In this document: positions 1 through 8,535 of the stretch, piece by piece | How positions within the stretch are numbered: position 1 is the stretch's first letter | Layout of the letters: every line of letters starts with the position of its first letter | Source: Anaerolineales bacterium | GTDB lineage: Bacteria; Chloroflexota; Anaerolineae; Anaerolineales; Villigracilaceae | NCBI GenBank assembly: GCA_016932715.1 | Contig: JAFGCG010000077.1 | Coordinates: forward strand, 1 to 47,348 | Reading direction: 5' to 3' | Length of the DNA stretch: 47,348 bases | Translations under genes and position numbers: made by a program | Notes under the pieces: generated by a model | What the model was told of the DNA's origin: nothing | Databases searched by the model: none | The model's input: the letters and a program-made list of their open reading frames with translations, nothing else

Positions 1-1
1 C

Positions 2-1456
2 AGCGGCGGTCTGGTCTGGGGCAGCGCGCCTGGCGGCACACCCGTTCCCACCAACACAGCCACGCGCACGAATACACCCCAGGGACCAACAAACACGCCT
101 ACCCGCACGAATACACCCGGTGGACCCACCAACACACCGACGCGCACACCCACCAATCCTCCGGGCACACATTTGGAGAATCCATTCGTCGGCGCGAACT
201 TCTACCTGAACGTGGATTATGTCGCCAGAGTCAATGCCGCGGCGGACCTCCAGGGCGGCACGCTTGGCCAGCAGATGAGGCGAGTGGCGAGCTATCCGAC
301 CTTTGTCTGGATGGACACTATTGCGGCTGTCAACGGGACGGGTGTTTATCCGAGAAGCCTGGAAGACCACATGGACCTGGCACTGGCTCAGGGCGCCAAC
401 GCAATCGGCATCGTCGTCTATGACCTGCCCAACCGCGACTGCTCTGCTCTGGCTTCCAACGGCGAACTACTGGTTGCGGAAGACGGCATGAACCGTTACA
501 AGACCGAGTACATCGACGCGATCTACAACGTGATCAGCCAGCCAAAGTACAGCAACCTGCGCATCATTGCGATCATCGAGCCGGATTCGCTGCCGAACCT
601 GATCACCAACCTGAGCTTTGCCAAATGTTCGGAGGCGAAGAACACCGGTGCGTATGTGGAGGGAATTCAATACGCCATCAGCCGGATCCGCTCCATCAAC
701 AATACCTATGTCTACATCGACGTTGCTCACCATGCCTGGATGGGCTGGCCGAGCAACTTCGATCCGTTCGTGACCCTGCTCAAGGAAGTGGGCAAGGGCG
801 TCACCGGCGGCAACAGCAGGATCGACGGCTTCATCGGCAACACAGCCAACTATGGTCCGGTGGATGAGCCATACATGGATGCCAATACGCAAGTGGGTGG
901 ACAGCCGGTTCGGTCGCTGCAGGGCTGGTACGACTGGAACGACTACATCGACGAAGCTCCCTATCTCGTGGCACTGCGCAACGCGTTGACCAGCGGTACG
1001 GACGCGTACCCGACCGGCATCGGCATGCTGATCGATACCTCGCGCAACGGCTGGGGCGGCCCCGATCGCCCGATGGGACCGAGCACATCGACCACGCTTC
1101 TCACTTTTGTGATGGAGAGCAGGATCGACCAGCGCATCCACAAAGGCAACTGGTGCAACCAGGACGGCGCTGGCATCGGCGCCAGGCCCGTGGCGGCTCC
1201 TGCGGCAGGCTTTGATGCCTATGTCTGGGTCAAGCCGCCCGGTGAGTCGGATGGCTCGAGTACGTTAGTCCCTGTCGGACCCGATAACCCCGACGGCAAG
1301 GGCTTCGACCGCATGTGCGACCCGACCTACACCGGTAATTCGCTGAACGGCAACAATCTGACGGGAGCGCTCCCCAACGCGCCGGTCTCCGGACGCTGGT
1401 TCCAGGCGCAGTTCGTGCAGCTGGTTCAGAACGCCTTCCCGGCGCTCCAGCCTTAG
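2..1456 (+). CDS. Glycoside hydrolase family 6 cellulase, 3' part (5' end outside window)
   Basis: Secreted endoglucanase or cellobiohydrolase that cleaves cellulose beta-1,4 bonds by inversion. The reading frame is open from base 2, so the gene starts upstream of the window. Bases 2-170 encode a Thr/Asn/Pro-rich linker with repeats such as TPTRTNTP, which normally joins a carbohydrate-binding module to the catalytic domain. Counting from the TTG at 173, GH6 signature 1 (VVYDLPNRDC) is at residues 81-90, with the putative catalytic Asp in RDC, and signature 2 (IIEPDSLPNL) is at 134-143. Near the C-terminus the YVWVKPPGESDG and RMCDP motifs are typical of bacterial GH6. The protein ends right after the catalytic domain (NAFPALQP). 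Family assignment is secure. Endo versus exo action cannot be read from the sequence. Confidence 0.93.
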   Translation, partial: SGGLVWGSAPGGTPVPTNTATRTNTPQGPTNTPTRTNTPGGPTNTPTRTPTNPPGTHLENPFVGANFYLNVDYVARVNAAADLQGGTLGQQMRRVASYPTFVWMDTIAAVNGTGVYPRSLEDHMDLALAQGANAIGIVVYDLPNRDCSALASNGELLVAEDGMNRYKTEYIDAIYNVISQPKYSNLRIIAIIEPDSLPNLITNLSFAKCSEAKNTGAYVEGIQYAISRIRSINNTYVYIDVAHHAWMGWPSNFDPFVTLLKEVGKGVTGGNSRIDGFIGNTANYGPVDEPYMDANTQVGGQPVRSLQGWYDWNDYIDEAPYLVALRNALTSGTDAYPTGIGMLIDTSRNGWGGPDRPMGPSTSTTLLTFVMESRIDQRIHKGNWCNQDGAGIGARPVAAPAAGFDAYVWVKPPGESDGSSTLVPVGPDNPDGKGFDRMCDPTYTGNSLNGNNLTGALPNAPVSGRWFQAQFVQLVQNAFPALQP

Positions 1457-1481
1457 TCTGAGCGGTTCGGACAGGATAACA

Positions 1482-1522
1482 ATGCTCACCCCGAAAATCA
1501 GCTTCGGGGTGAGTATCTTTTT
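1482..1522 (+). terminator. Rho-independent terminator of the GH6 gene
   Basis: A perfect 11-bp stem (CTCACCCCGAA, 1485-1495, with TTCGGGGTGAG, 1503-1513) closes a 7-nt loop and is followed by CTTTTTAA. It begins 29 nt after the GH6 stop codon. Confidence 0.85.
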
Positions 1523-1551
1523 AACTCGCCTTACGCAGGAAACAGGAAATT

Positions 1552-1664
1552 CGAACCGCGAAGGAGCGAAGCTCGCGAAGACTCCTCTTCCTTCGCGAAG
1601 AAAAAGACACTCTTTGCGTCCCGGAGCCTGCCCTGAGCGTAGTCGAAGGGCGTCTTCGCGGTGA
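1552..1664. repeat. Nonamer-type dispersed repeat with a nested REP
   Basis: The block starts with ACCGCGAAGG and ends with CTTCGCGGT, so its ends are inverted. Inside, units like TCGCGAAG recur every 8-9 nt. A palindromic REP-like word, CCCTGAGCGTAGTCGAAGGG (1631-1650), appears to be inserted in the right arm. Related blocks lie at 20494-20552 and 37840-37920. Confidence 0.65.
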
Positions 1665-1747
1665 AAAACAGGGGTGGTGCGTAACATCAGTTTTTAAGAC
1701 TAAAGATGCTGCCCGGGAAGCCAGATGGTCTTTGCCGGGAATCCGCC

Positions 1748-3637
1748 TCATTCGCGGCTGATGGTTTTCCCGCTCCCCAGCGCCGCCTCGATGATTTTCT
1801 GGACGCGCGGCGTCATGCTGGAGGGATCGGGGTGCAGTCCCTCGACGAGCAGTGCGCTCTCGTAGATCTGCTCGATGATCAGGGTCTGCAGATCGGAAGC
1901 GGGATCCACGTCGAGCAGCTTCTTGAGGATGACATGCGAGGGATTCAACTCCAGAACTTTCTTGGGGACCTCGTATTCCTTGCCCAGATATTTATAGACG
2001 CGCTGCAATTCGGGGTTGAGCGCCCCATCTGGGTCCGCCAGGCGGGCGACCGACTGCGAGAGCCGGTTGCTGGCGCGCACATCGGTCACACGTTCACCCA
2101 GGACCTGTTTGAAACGTTCGATCAATTTGCTGAAATCTGCATCAGCGATTTGCTCCTGCCCCTCCGTTTCTTTGGGCTTGTCGCTGATTTCAGCCTGGGC
2201 AACATTTTTGAGTTCGAGATCCTTGTACTTGCGCAAGCCCATCAACATGAATGAGTCCATGGGCTCGGTCAGCAACAGCACCTCTGTGCCCTGCGACTCG
2301 AAGTAATCCAGGTGCGGGCTGCGCAGGATGGACTTCGGGTCGTCGCCCACAATGAAGTAGATCTCCTTCTGTTTAGGCTGCATGCGCCCGACGTACTCCT
2401 CCAGCGAAGACCACACCTCAGGCTGCAGATTGGTCTTGAAGCGCAGCAGCGGATAGATCGATTCCGCGTCCGTTGGGCTGGTTGCCACACCCTGCTTAAG
2501 GTAGACGCCAAACTCTTTCCAGAACGTCTGATATTTCTCTGTATCGTTTTTGGCGAGGGTCTCGAGTTCCTTCATGATCTGACCGGAGATCACTTTTTTC
2601 AGGCGCGCCATTAACGCGGTGGATTGGATCGTCTCGCGCGAAACGTTCAGCGGCAAGTCCTCCGAGTCCACCACGCCCTGCACGAAGCGCAGATGCTCAG
2701 GCAGCAAATCCTTGTTGTACTCGTCGATCAGGATATTTCTGGAATACAGCTTCAGCCCATCTTCCCGGCGCAGGGAGAAGATGCCGCGGTCGCTTTTCCC
2801 CGGAATATATAACAGCGCATACAACTGGACCGGCGCATCCGTGACGATATGCGTGTGCAGGAGCGGGTCTTCGAAATCCAGTGTCAATTGCTTGTAAAAA
2901 TCCTTGTATTGGTCCTCGCTCACACTTTGCTTCGACATGCGCCAGATGGAAGTTTGCTTGTTGACCGGCTGCTCCTCCTCGCCGACATAAATTGGGAAGC
3001 CGATATATTCAGAGTGTTTATGGATGATGTTCTTCAGGCGCTGTTCATCTGCAAATTCCGCCGCATCTTCCTTGAGCTTGATCTCGACCTTCGTGCCGCG
3101 CTCAGCCATTTCCGCAGAGTCGACCTGATATTTGTCCTCACCCGTTGCATACCAACTGACGGCTTTTGCGCCTGGTTTATACGAACGCGACGTAACCCGC
3201 ACCCATTCCGCCACCATGAAAACAGAATAAAAGCCGACGCCGAACTGGCCGATGACCTGCGTCAGATCGGCGCTTTTCTCCCTGGTCGCTTCCAGGAACT
3301 TGCGGGCGCCTGATTGGGCAATCGTCCCCAGGTTTTCGACGATCTCCTCTTTGGTCATGCCCACGCCGGTATCCTGAATGATGAGCATATGGGCTTCCTT
3401 GTCCACTTTGATGCGAATGGCAAGCTCCGCCTTCGGGTCGAGCACATCCTGGTTTGTCACCATCTCGAAGCGCAGACGGTTGAGCGCGTCCGAAGCATTG
3501 GAGAGCAGCTCCCGCAGGAAGACTTCCCGGTCCTTGTATAAGGAATGGATCAGGATGTTGAGCAGTTGTTTGGTCTCGGCCTTGAAAGGATAGGACTGGG
3601 TTTCCTCTTTCGTGGGAGTTCGGTTTGCATCAGCCAT
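1748..3637 (-). CDS. htpG: Molecular chaperone HtpG (Hsp90)
   Basis: Cytosolic ATP-dependent chaperone of the GHKL superfamily. The 629-residue length matches bacterial HtpG. The N-terminal Bergerat ATP fold shows LLSNASDALNRLR at about residues 44-56, DTGVGMT at about 94-100 and GQFGVGFYSVFM at about 130-141. The middle-domain motif SRETIQ and a complete C-terminal dimerisation region follow. The ATG at 3637 is preceded by an AGGAGG ribosome binding site (CAGGAGGCGCGC-ATG). The gene is monocistronic, facing the GH6 gene tail to tail and divergent from the SDR gene at 3835. Confidence 0.97.
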   Translation of the reverse strand: MADANRTPTKEETQSYPFKAETKQLLNILIHSLYKDREVFLRELLSNASDALNRLRFEMVTNQDVLDPKAELAIRIKVDKEAHMLIIQDTGVGMTKEEIVENLGTIAQSGARKFLEATREKSADLTQVIGQFGVGFYSVFMVAEWVRVTSRSYKPGAKAVSWYATGEDKYQVDSAEMAERGTKVEIKLKEDAAEFADEQRLKNIIHKHSEYIGFPIYVGEEEQPVNKQTSIWRMSKQSVSEDQYKDFYKQLTLDFEDPLLHTHIVTDAPVQLYALLYIPGKSDRGIFSLRREDGLKLYSRNILIDEYNKDLLPEHLRFVQGVVDSEDLPLNVSRETIQSTALMARLKKVISGQIMKELETLAKNDTEKYQTFWKEFGVYLKQGVATSPTDAESIYPLLRFKTNLQPEVWSSLEEYVGRMQPKQKEIYFIVGDDPKSILRSPHLDYFESQGTEVLLLTEPMDSFMLMGLRKYKDLELKNVAQAEISDKPKETEGQEQIADADFSKLIERFKQVLGERVTDVRASNRLSQSVARLADPDGALNPELQRVYKYLGKEYEVPKKVLELNPSHVILKKLLDVDPASDLQTLIIEQIYESALLVEGLHPDPSSMTPRVQKIIEAALGSGKTISRE

Positions 3638-3658
3638 GCGCGCCTCCTGTAGAATTGC

Positions 3659-3680
3659 CCGTCATTGTGAGGAGTGACGG
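3659..3680. repeat. Short inverted repeat, REP-like remnant
   Basis: CCGTCA and TGACGG flank TTGTGAGGAG. This resembles the GTCATTGCGAGGAG class of bacterial intergenic repeats. It lies in the htpG 5' leader and does not match the CIRCE heat-shock operator. Confidence 0.35.
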
Positions 3681-3696
3681 AAAGTCTTGCCCACAT

Positions 3697-3725
3697 TTTA
3701 TATCGCATCAGTCAACTCAAAGCAA
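3697..3725 (-). promoter_or_regulatory. Probable htpG promoter
   Basis: Read on the minus strand: -35 TTGCTT (3720-3725), a 17-nt spacer, and -10 TATAAA (3697-3702). This gives a leader of about 50 nt before the htpG ATG. The -35 box is weak. Confidence 0.45.
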
Positions 3726-3818
3726 GAGATTTGTTAGAGAAATATCAGTGAAACCGAGTCAAATCCCTGTATGTCTCTCAATTTGCATTTAACTGCCATA
3801 ATTTCAGTTTTCTGCCTC

Positions 3819-3827
3819 TGCTATAAT
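3819..3827 (+). promoter_or_regulatory. Extended -10 promoter, probably giving a leaderless mRNA
   Basis: TGCTATAAT is a consensus extended -10 element. The TATAAT ends at 3827 and the ATG of the next gene begins at 3835, so a start site 7-8 nt downstream would coincide with the initiation codon. No Shine-Dalgarno sequence is present. Confidence 0.55.
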
Positions 3828-3834
3828 CATCAGC

Positions 3835-4785
3835 ATGATTCTGGTTACCGGTGCAACGGGATTTATCGGGCGTGTCCTGGTTCGGCACCTTTCGGAGACG
3901 GGCCAGCAGGTTCGTGTATTGCTGCGGTCTTCACCCCGCTCGCCGCGCCTGCCGCGCGGTGTCCCGGTGGAAGTGGCTGTGATCAGTCTGAACGATGAAC
4001 GCGCGGTCCGGGCGGCGCTGCGCGGCGTGGATGAGATCTATCACCTCGCCAGCGCAGCCACCGAGGGCCGGCGCGGCAGCCTGTTCAAAACGGATATTGA
4101 GGGCACGCGTATGCTGGCACAGGTCGCAGCCAGCGCGGATATCAAAAGGCTGATCTTCCTCAGCCATATCGGTGCAGACCGCGCCTCCGCGTTTCCCGTT
4201 CAAAAAACCAAGGGGATCGCCGAAGAACACATCCGCAAGAGCGGTGTGCCCTATACGATTATCCGGTCGTCGATTGTTTTTGGTCCCGAAGACCGCTTTA
4301 CGAATAGTCTGTCGCAGCTCCTGCGTGTGGCGCCGGGCTTCTTTCCCATTCCCAGTGACGGGCGGACAATGCTTCAGCCCCTCTGGGTGGAGGATCTCGT
4401 GACCTGTTTGATCTGGTCTTTGCAGAATCCTGAAATGGTCAATCAAACGTATGAGGTCGGCGGCGGCGAATACTTTACACTGCGCCAGGCGCTCGAGATC
4501 CTGATGAATATTACACACACACGCCGGCTGCTGGTCCCTCTCCCCGCACCTTACGTGCGAGCTCTCCTAGTGACGCTCGATTCCTTCATTCCCAGTTTCA
4601 ATGTCTCGACCTACTGGCTCGACTATGTTGCCGTCAATCGAACCTGTCCTGTGGATAATATGCCGCGCATTTTTGGCTTGATGCCGGCGCGCTTCGGCTA
4701 CCGTCTTGACTATCTGGCGCGCAAACCGTGGTATGCAAACGTGTCCGAAAAAATACAAAAGACGTTTCGGCTCCCGCGTTCGTGA
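3835..4785 (+). CDS. NAD(P)-dependent sugar epimerase-like SDR, NDUFA9-like
   Basis: Rossmann-fold protein of the extended or atypical SDR superfamily (316 residues). The N-terminal nucleotide-binding motif is VTGATGFIGRVL (residues 4-15). The segment VPYTIIRSSIVFGPEDRFTN followed by LQPLWVEDLV is characteristic of the NDUFA9/NAD-binding subgroup, which usually lacks the YxxxK catalytic pair and may act on quinones, lipids or sugars. The substrate is not predictable. The next gene starts 2 nt after the stop, so the two are translated from one message. The start codon lies 7 nt after a TATAAT box. Confidence 0.8.
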   Translation: MILVTGATGFIGRVLVRHLSETGQQVRVLLRSSPRSPRLPRGVPVEVAVISLNDERAVRAALRGVDEIYHLASAATEGRRGSLFKTDIEGTRMLAQVAASADIKRLIFLSHIGADRASAFPVQKTKGIAEEHIRKSGVPYTIIRSSIVFGPEDRFTNSLSQLLRVAPGFFPIPSDGRTMLQPLWVEDLVTCLIWSLQNPEMVNQTYEVGGGEYFTLRQALEILMNITHTRRLLVPLPAPYVRALLVTLDSFIPSFNVSTYWLDYVAVNRTCPVDNMPRIFGLMPARFGYRLDYLARKPWYANVSEKIQKTFRLPRS

Positions 4786-4787
4786 CT

Positions 4788-5663
4788 ATGCCTTCTCCCC
4801 TGATACGAGTACTCGAATCGCCTGAAGATATGGCTGCCGTCGAAGAACTGCAGCGCCTCGTCTGGCCGGGCAGTGAAACGGAAATTGTCCCGGCCCATCT
4901 GCTGATCACCGCAGTGCACAATGGCGGGCTGGTGGTCGGCGCGTTCCTCGACGATCAACTCGTCGGTTTTGTGTTTGGCTTCCCCGGCCTTGAGTCTACG
5001 CCGGATGGTCCCCGCCCGAAGCACTGTTCGCACATGCTGGGCATCCGCCCCGATCAACGGGATTCAGGCATCGGCTTCGCGTTGAAGCGTGCCCAATGGC
5101 AGATGGTCCGTCATCAGGACCTCGACCACATCACATGGACCTACGATCCACTGCTGAGTCGGAATGCCTATCTCAACATCGCCAAGCTCGGCGCGGTCTG
5201 CAACATCTATCGTCGTTCCGAATATGGCGACCTGCGTGACGGGCTGAATGCGGGTCTGCCCACCGACCGCTTTCAGGTGGATTGGTGGATTCATACCCGC
5301 CGCGTCGAGCGCCGCCTTGGAAAACGGCCCCGGCGGCCTTTGAAACTGGAAAGCTTTTCAAAAGCTGCACTGCAGCCCCTTTACTCGCCTCACGACGCCG
5401 AGCCGTCAGGCGCAGCCGGTCGTTGGCTCCGGCCGCCCGAGCATTTTTCTCCGCTGAACGGGAAACTTGCGCTGGCTGAGATCCCGACAGATTTCCTCGC
5501 GCTGAAAGAGGCGGATTTTGCCCTGGCGCGCGACTGGCGCTTCTTCTCACGGGAATTGTTCGAGGCGGCATTTGCCGAAGGCTACATTGTGACCGATTTC
5601 ATCTACGAGCAGGCGCGCAGCTTTTATGTCCTGGCACATGGAGAAAGCACACTGGAACAATAG
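4788..5663 (+). CDS. GNAT-superfamily N-acetyltransferase (COG3375-like)
   Basis: Predicted acetyl-CoA-dependent acetyltransferase of about 291 residues. The N-terminal GNAT fold is suggested by DQLVGFVFGFPG and by CSHMLGIRPDQRDSGIGFAL, where RDSGIG takes the place of the acetyl-CoA-binding R/Q-x-x-G-x-G/A loop. ITWTYDPLLSRNAYLNIAKL and the following residues are typical of COG3375. The in-frame region upstream overlaps the SDR gene, so the ATG at 4788, 2 nt after the SDR stop, is chosen as start. There is no good ribosome binding site, which fits translational coupling. Substrate unknown. Confidence 0.75.
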   Translation: MPSPLIRVLESPEDMAAVEELQRLVWPGSETEIVPAHLLITAVHNGGLVVGAFLDDQLVGFVFGFPGLESTPDGPRPKHCSHMLGIRPDQRDSGIGFALKRAQWQMVRHQDLDHITWTYDPLLSRNAYLNIAKLGAVCNIYRRSEYGDLRDGLNAGLPTDRFQVDWWIHTRRVERRLGKRPRRPLKLESFSKAALQPLYSPHDAEPSGAAGRWLRPPEHFSPLNGKLALAEIPTDFLALKEADFALARDWRFFSRELFEAAFAEGYIVTDFIYEQARSFYVLAHGESTLEQ

Positions 5664-5682
5664 AATCTCGCACTACGCGTAA

Positions 5683-5716
5683 AAACAAACACACCACATT
5701 TGTGATGTGTTTGTTT
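5683..5716. terminator. Bidirectional terminator
   Basis: Two 15-nt arms (AAACAAACACACCAC at 5683-5697 and GTGATGTGTTTGTTT at 5702-5716) pair with one mismatch around a 4-nt loop. A/T-rich flanks on both sides suit termination of both converging genes. Confidence 0.75.
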
Positions 5717-5769
5717 GTTGGATATTATTCGATTAAGAGGTCAGGGATCTGGAAAGGTTAAGGGCTGAT

Positions 5770-6486
5770 TCACCTCCGCACATTGGGATTGTCACTACGC
5801 TCCTGCGCGCTCATGCCAACAGGATGATAAGTAGGCTCATTATAGAGCGGCCGCGAAGCAGCGGCTGGCGTAGGCTTGGGCGCGGGGCGTGGGAACGCGG
5901 GTGAGTTGCCTGGCGTGCGAAGAGATTCAGTACGAACTGGATAAGAGGGTTGTCTCTGGTACTGCGGAACCCGATCACCAGCCATGGAAAAGATGCGCTC
6001 TCCCGCAATGGAGAAGGTGTTGATCAGCAGCACGCGGATGATGAGCACCATGGCAGCGACAAAAACAGGCACGAACTTGGTCATTGCCGGCTGGCCGAGA
6101 AGGACGCCTCCCACTGCATTCTGCTGCAGAATCGCCACGGAGACTCCCCACCAAGTGAGGCTGGCATTGAAAGCAGCTGCCAGGAACCAGGCGGCAAAGA
6201 GGTACCAGACTTCGGCAGGTTCGTCGCGGCCCTGTTCGGGGGTGAAAATGCGCGCGATGCCGGCAAAATCGATCGCGCAGAAGGCGAGTGCCAGCATGGT
6301 TGCCCAGCGGATGGGACCGAACGCCAGGTCGCCAAGGATGTCGCGCAGCGCGAACAGGGTGCTGGAGTAGTTGAACAGCTCGAACGCCAGCAGGGCAGCG
6401 AGGATGATGAATCCGAAGATGGCGCCTCGTTTTAGAGCGGTGCCCCGCAGAATGGGGAGCAGGTTCAGGGAACGTGTACGGTTCAT
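5770..6486 (-). CDS. Four-helix membrane protein of unknown function, probable SOS target
   Basis: Not recognised as a named family. The 238 residues hold four hydrophobic helices at about 21-47, 59-81, 93-119 and 137-157, followed by a soluble tail of about 80 residues rich in Pro, Arg and Ser (PAFPRPAPKPTPAAASRP). The ATG at 6486 follows GGAGGT. The gene stands alone between a terminator and a divergent intergenic space. Its promoter (6543-6571) is near consensus and contains a 16-bp palindrome with the GAAC-N4-GTTC core of LexA operators, so expression during DNA damage is a reasonable inference. Function unknown. Confidence 0.7.
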   Translation of the reverse strand: MNRTRSLNLLPILRGTALKRGAIFGFIILAALLAFELFNYSSTLFALRDILGDLAFGPIRWATMLALAFCAIDFAGIARIFTPEQGRDEPAEVWYLFAAWFLAAAFNASLTWWGVSVAILQQNAVGGVLLGQPAMTKFVPVFVAAMVLIIRVLLINTFSIAGERIFSMAGDRVPQYQRQPSYPVRTESLRTPGNSPAFPRPAPKPTPAAASRPLYNEPTYHPVGMSAQERSDNPNVRR

Positions 6487-6542
6487 GGAGACCTCCGTGG
6501 TGGAACACCACCATGCGAACAGAAAGAACCAGTGATGACCAC

Positions 6543-6571
6543 ATAATAGAACATATGTTCTAAATTGTCAA
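6543..6571 (-). promoter_or_regulatory. Strong promoter with a LexA-like operator in its spacer
   Basis: Minus-strand reading: -35 TTGACA (6566-6571), exactly 17 nt, then -10 TATTAT (6543-6548). The perfect 16-bp palindrome TAGAACATATGTTCTA (6547-6562) fills most of the spacer and overlaps the -10. Its GAACATATGTTC core equals the Bacillus-type LexA (Cheo) box. The predicted transcript has a leader of about 50 nt before the ATG at 6486. Confidence 0.75.
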
Positions 6572-6630
6572 GAGGCAATCGTTGGATTTCTATTGCAGAC
6601 TCCCCCTGCGTACGTCACAGGCTGGTTATG

Positions 6631-7587
6631 CTAGGGCTGCCCGGTCAGGCCCCGGCGGACCACGTCCAGGGTTTGCAGGGCGGTGAGATTGCGCCAGGGC
6701 CAGGCGCTCTTCATGCGAACGGGGTCGTCGAAAAAGTTACGCGCGAACGTCAGATGGAAGCCATCAGAGCTCAGCCCATGATTGGGCAGCGGCTGAACGG
6801 CTGCCCAAAAGTTCCAGAGCGGGATGTCATAGTCATGGGCGATCTGCGCAATGGTCGCATTGATGCTGTGATTCCCTTCCAGGTTATCCGCCTTCGTGGC
6901 AATGATCGGCACCGCGCCTGTCTCGAGAATGCGCCTGATCACACGGCGCATGTAGGTGTTGTACGCTTCGGGCTTGCCCTCCCACCATGTTTCCATGCTG
7001 ACAAAGACCACCGAGGGCTTCCAGGTCCGCAGCTCACAGTCGAGCGGCGATTCGTTCTTGTTGCAGGACTTCGGGTCCGCGCGCAGCGGTGACTGGACTG
7101 CAGCCGCGTTGAAGCCGCCTTTGACTGCCAGGCTTTTCCGGGAGTAGGAGCCCTGGTAGTAATCGATCGTCGGCTGGAGATAAGCATATTCGTCGCCCAG
7201 ACTGAACTCTCCGGGCTTCTCGAACATGGCAAGGAAGTAGGAGGAGACGTTCTGACAATCACCAATGATGGAAAAACGCCTGGGATCGTTGCCCATTTCC
7301 AACCCGCGCTGATAGACCTCACGCATCGCATCGCTGACGCCGGCCGGGACTGCCGGCAGAGTTTTCCACTCATCGGGAGCGAGCGGGGGACGCGGAGTCG
7401 TCGTTGCTGCGGCGGTTTCCACCCCAACGGAGGTGGCGCCGGCCTGCGTAGGGCTTGCCGTCGCCGCGCCTGATTCGACAGACGTGGCCGCTGCGGTAAA
7501 CGTCGCGGAGGGAGGAACATTTGAAGATCCGGAACAGCCTGCCAATAAAGTAAAAATCAAGATGACAATAAAAAACTTAGACATCAT
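6631..7587 (-). CDS. SGNH-hydrolase-like lipoprotein with Cys at the nucleophile position (copy A)
   Basis: A 318-residue lipoprotein: hydrophobic signal, lipobox LLAGC (Cys18), then a Ser/Thr/Ala-rich linker to about residue 70. The following domain keeps SGNH landmarks: SIIGDCQN at 107-113 in block I, where Cys111 replaces the usual GDS serine, and SSDGFHLT with Asp275/His278 as block V. The block III GxND motif is not recognisable. It is a clear paralogue of the upstream gene (shared TKADNLEG and WNFWAAVQPLP). Its ATG overlaps the upstream stop as ATGA. It is probably anchored outside the membrane and works with the MBOAT system. Enzymatic activity is unproven. Confidence 0.75.
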   Translation of the reverse strand: MMSKFFIVILIFTLLAGCSGSSNVPPSATFTAAATSVESGAATASPTQAGATSVGVETAAATTTPRPPLAPDEWKTLPAVPAGVSDAMREVYQRGLEMGNDPRRFSIIGDCQNVSSYFLAMFEKPGEFSLGDEYAYLQPTIDYYQGSYSRKSLAVKGGFNAAAVQSPLRADPKSCNKNESPLDCELRTWKPSVVFVSMETWWEGKPEAYNTYMRRVIRRILETGAVPIIATKADNLEGNHSINATIAQIAHDYDIPLWNFWAAVQPLPNHGLSSDGFHLTFARNFFDDPVRMKSAWPWRNLTALQTLDVVRRGLTGQP

Positions 7588-8531
7588 TTCTCCTGAACGG
7601 CTGTGCGCATGGCTTCCAGGACCTGCAGAGCAGTGAGATTCCGGATCGCCCAGGCGCCCTTAAGATTTTCGGGGTCATTGAAGAAGTTGGAGGTAAACGT
7701 GAGATGCGCGCCATCCCCCTGGAGTCCGTGTCCGGGCAGCGGCTGGACCGCCGCCCAGAAGTTCCAGACCGGCAGGTGATACTCGACCGCCAGCCGGGCA
7801 ATTGTGTTGTTGATGCGATCGTCGCCTTCCAGGTTGTCGGCTTTGGTGACCAGGATAGGGACGATCCCCTGCTGCAATGTGTATTCGAGGATCAGGCGCA
7901 TGTTCGGCTCGAACTGGTCGACCTTGTGAATGTCGTTCGTGCCCAGCGCAATGAACGCGAAAGATGGATTGTGCACGCGGTATTCGCAGGCCAAAGGAGT
8001 CTCATTCTGCTCGCAGGCTTGCGGGTCCGCCCAGAGGGGAGACAGGACCGTGGGCGCGGTCGCGCCGCGCAGGGCGGCATAACTTCGGTAGCCCAGCGAG
8101 GCTTTGAAGTGGTCAATGGTCTCCTGCAGGCTGGCGTACGGTCCAAGATCATAAAAGCGCTCGTCCTTCGAGAAATCCTTCAGGAACCAATCCGAGGAAC
8201 TCTCGCAATCCCCGACCACCGAGACGACATGCGGGTCACGCTGCAGGGCTTGGCCGCTCTTATAGATGTCGAGCATCTCCGGGCTGAGGGCGGGGATGAC
8301 ACTCCAGCTCTTCCAGTCAGTGGCGTCGAGCGGGATGGAGGTCGGTGCGGCTGTCGGAGCAGGGATCGTCGGGGTGGGTCGTACAGGCTGGGGCGCGGCA
8401 TCAACCGCCGGCTGGGGAAGAGTCGGCGCTGTCATCGTTGGGGCAGGGAGGGTTGGGGTGGTTACCTGGCCTGCCGAGCATGCGGCGAGCAAAGCTGCCA
8501 TCAGCCAGAAAAAAAAGAATTTAAGTTTCAT
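7584..8531 (-). CDS. SGNH-hydrolase-like lipoprotein with Cys at the nucleophile position (copy B)
   Basis: A 315-residue paralogue of the next gene. Signal peptide with lipobox LLAAC (Cys18), a Pro/Thr/Ala linker to about residue 68, then an SGNH-like domain: VVGDCESSS (Cys109 in place of Ser), ALGTND (Asn199, block III) and QGDGAHLTF (Asp273, His276, block V). Three of four SGNH blocks are therefore intact apart from the Ser-to-Cys change. It sits 4 nt after the membrane SGNH gene and overlaps copy A, so all are probably one operon. Likely an extracytoplasmic esterase, transferase or non-catalytic binder of acylated glycans. Confidence 0.75.
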   Translation of the reverse strand: MKLKFFFFWLMAALLAACSAGQVTTPTLPAPTMTAPTLPQPAVDAAPQPVRPTPTIPAPTAAPTSIPLDATDWKSWSVIPALSPEMLDIYKSGQALQRDPHVVSVVGDCESSSDWFLKDFSKDERFYDLGPYASLQETIDHFKASLGYRSYAALRGATAPTVLSPLWADPQACEQNETPLACEYRVHNPSFAFIALGTNDIHKVDQFEPNMRLILEYTLQQGIVPILVTKADNLEGDDRINNTIARLAVEYHLPVWNFWAAVQPLPGHGLQGDGAHLTFTSNFFNDPENLKGAWAIRNLTALQVLEAMRTAVQEK

Positions 8532-8535
8532 AATC

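Noticed and set aside
3659..3680. CIRCE-like heat-shock operator before htpG
   Set aside because: The inverted repeat CCGTCA/TGACGG does not match TTAGCACTC-N9-GAGTGCTAA and fits a REP remnant better.
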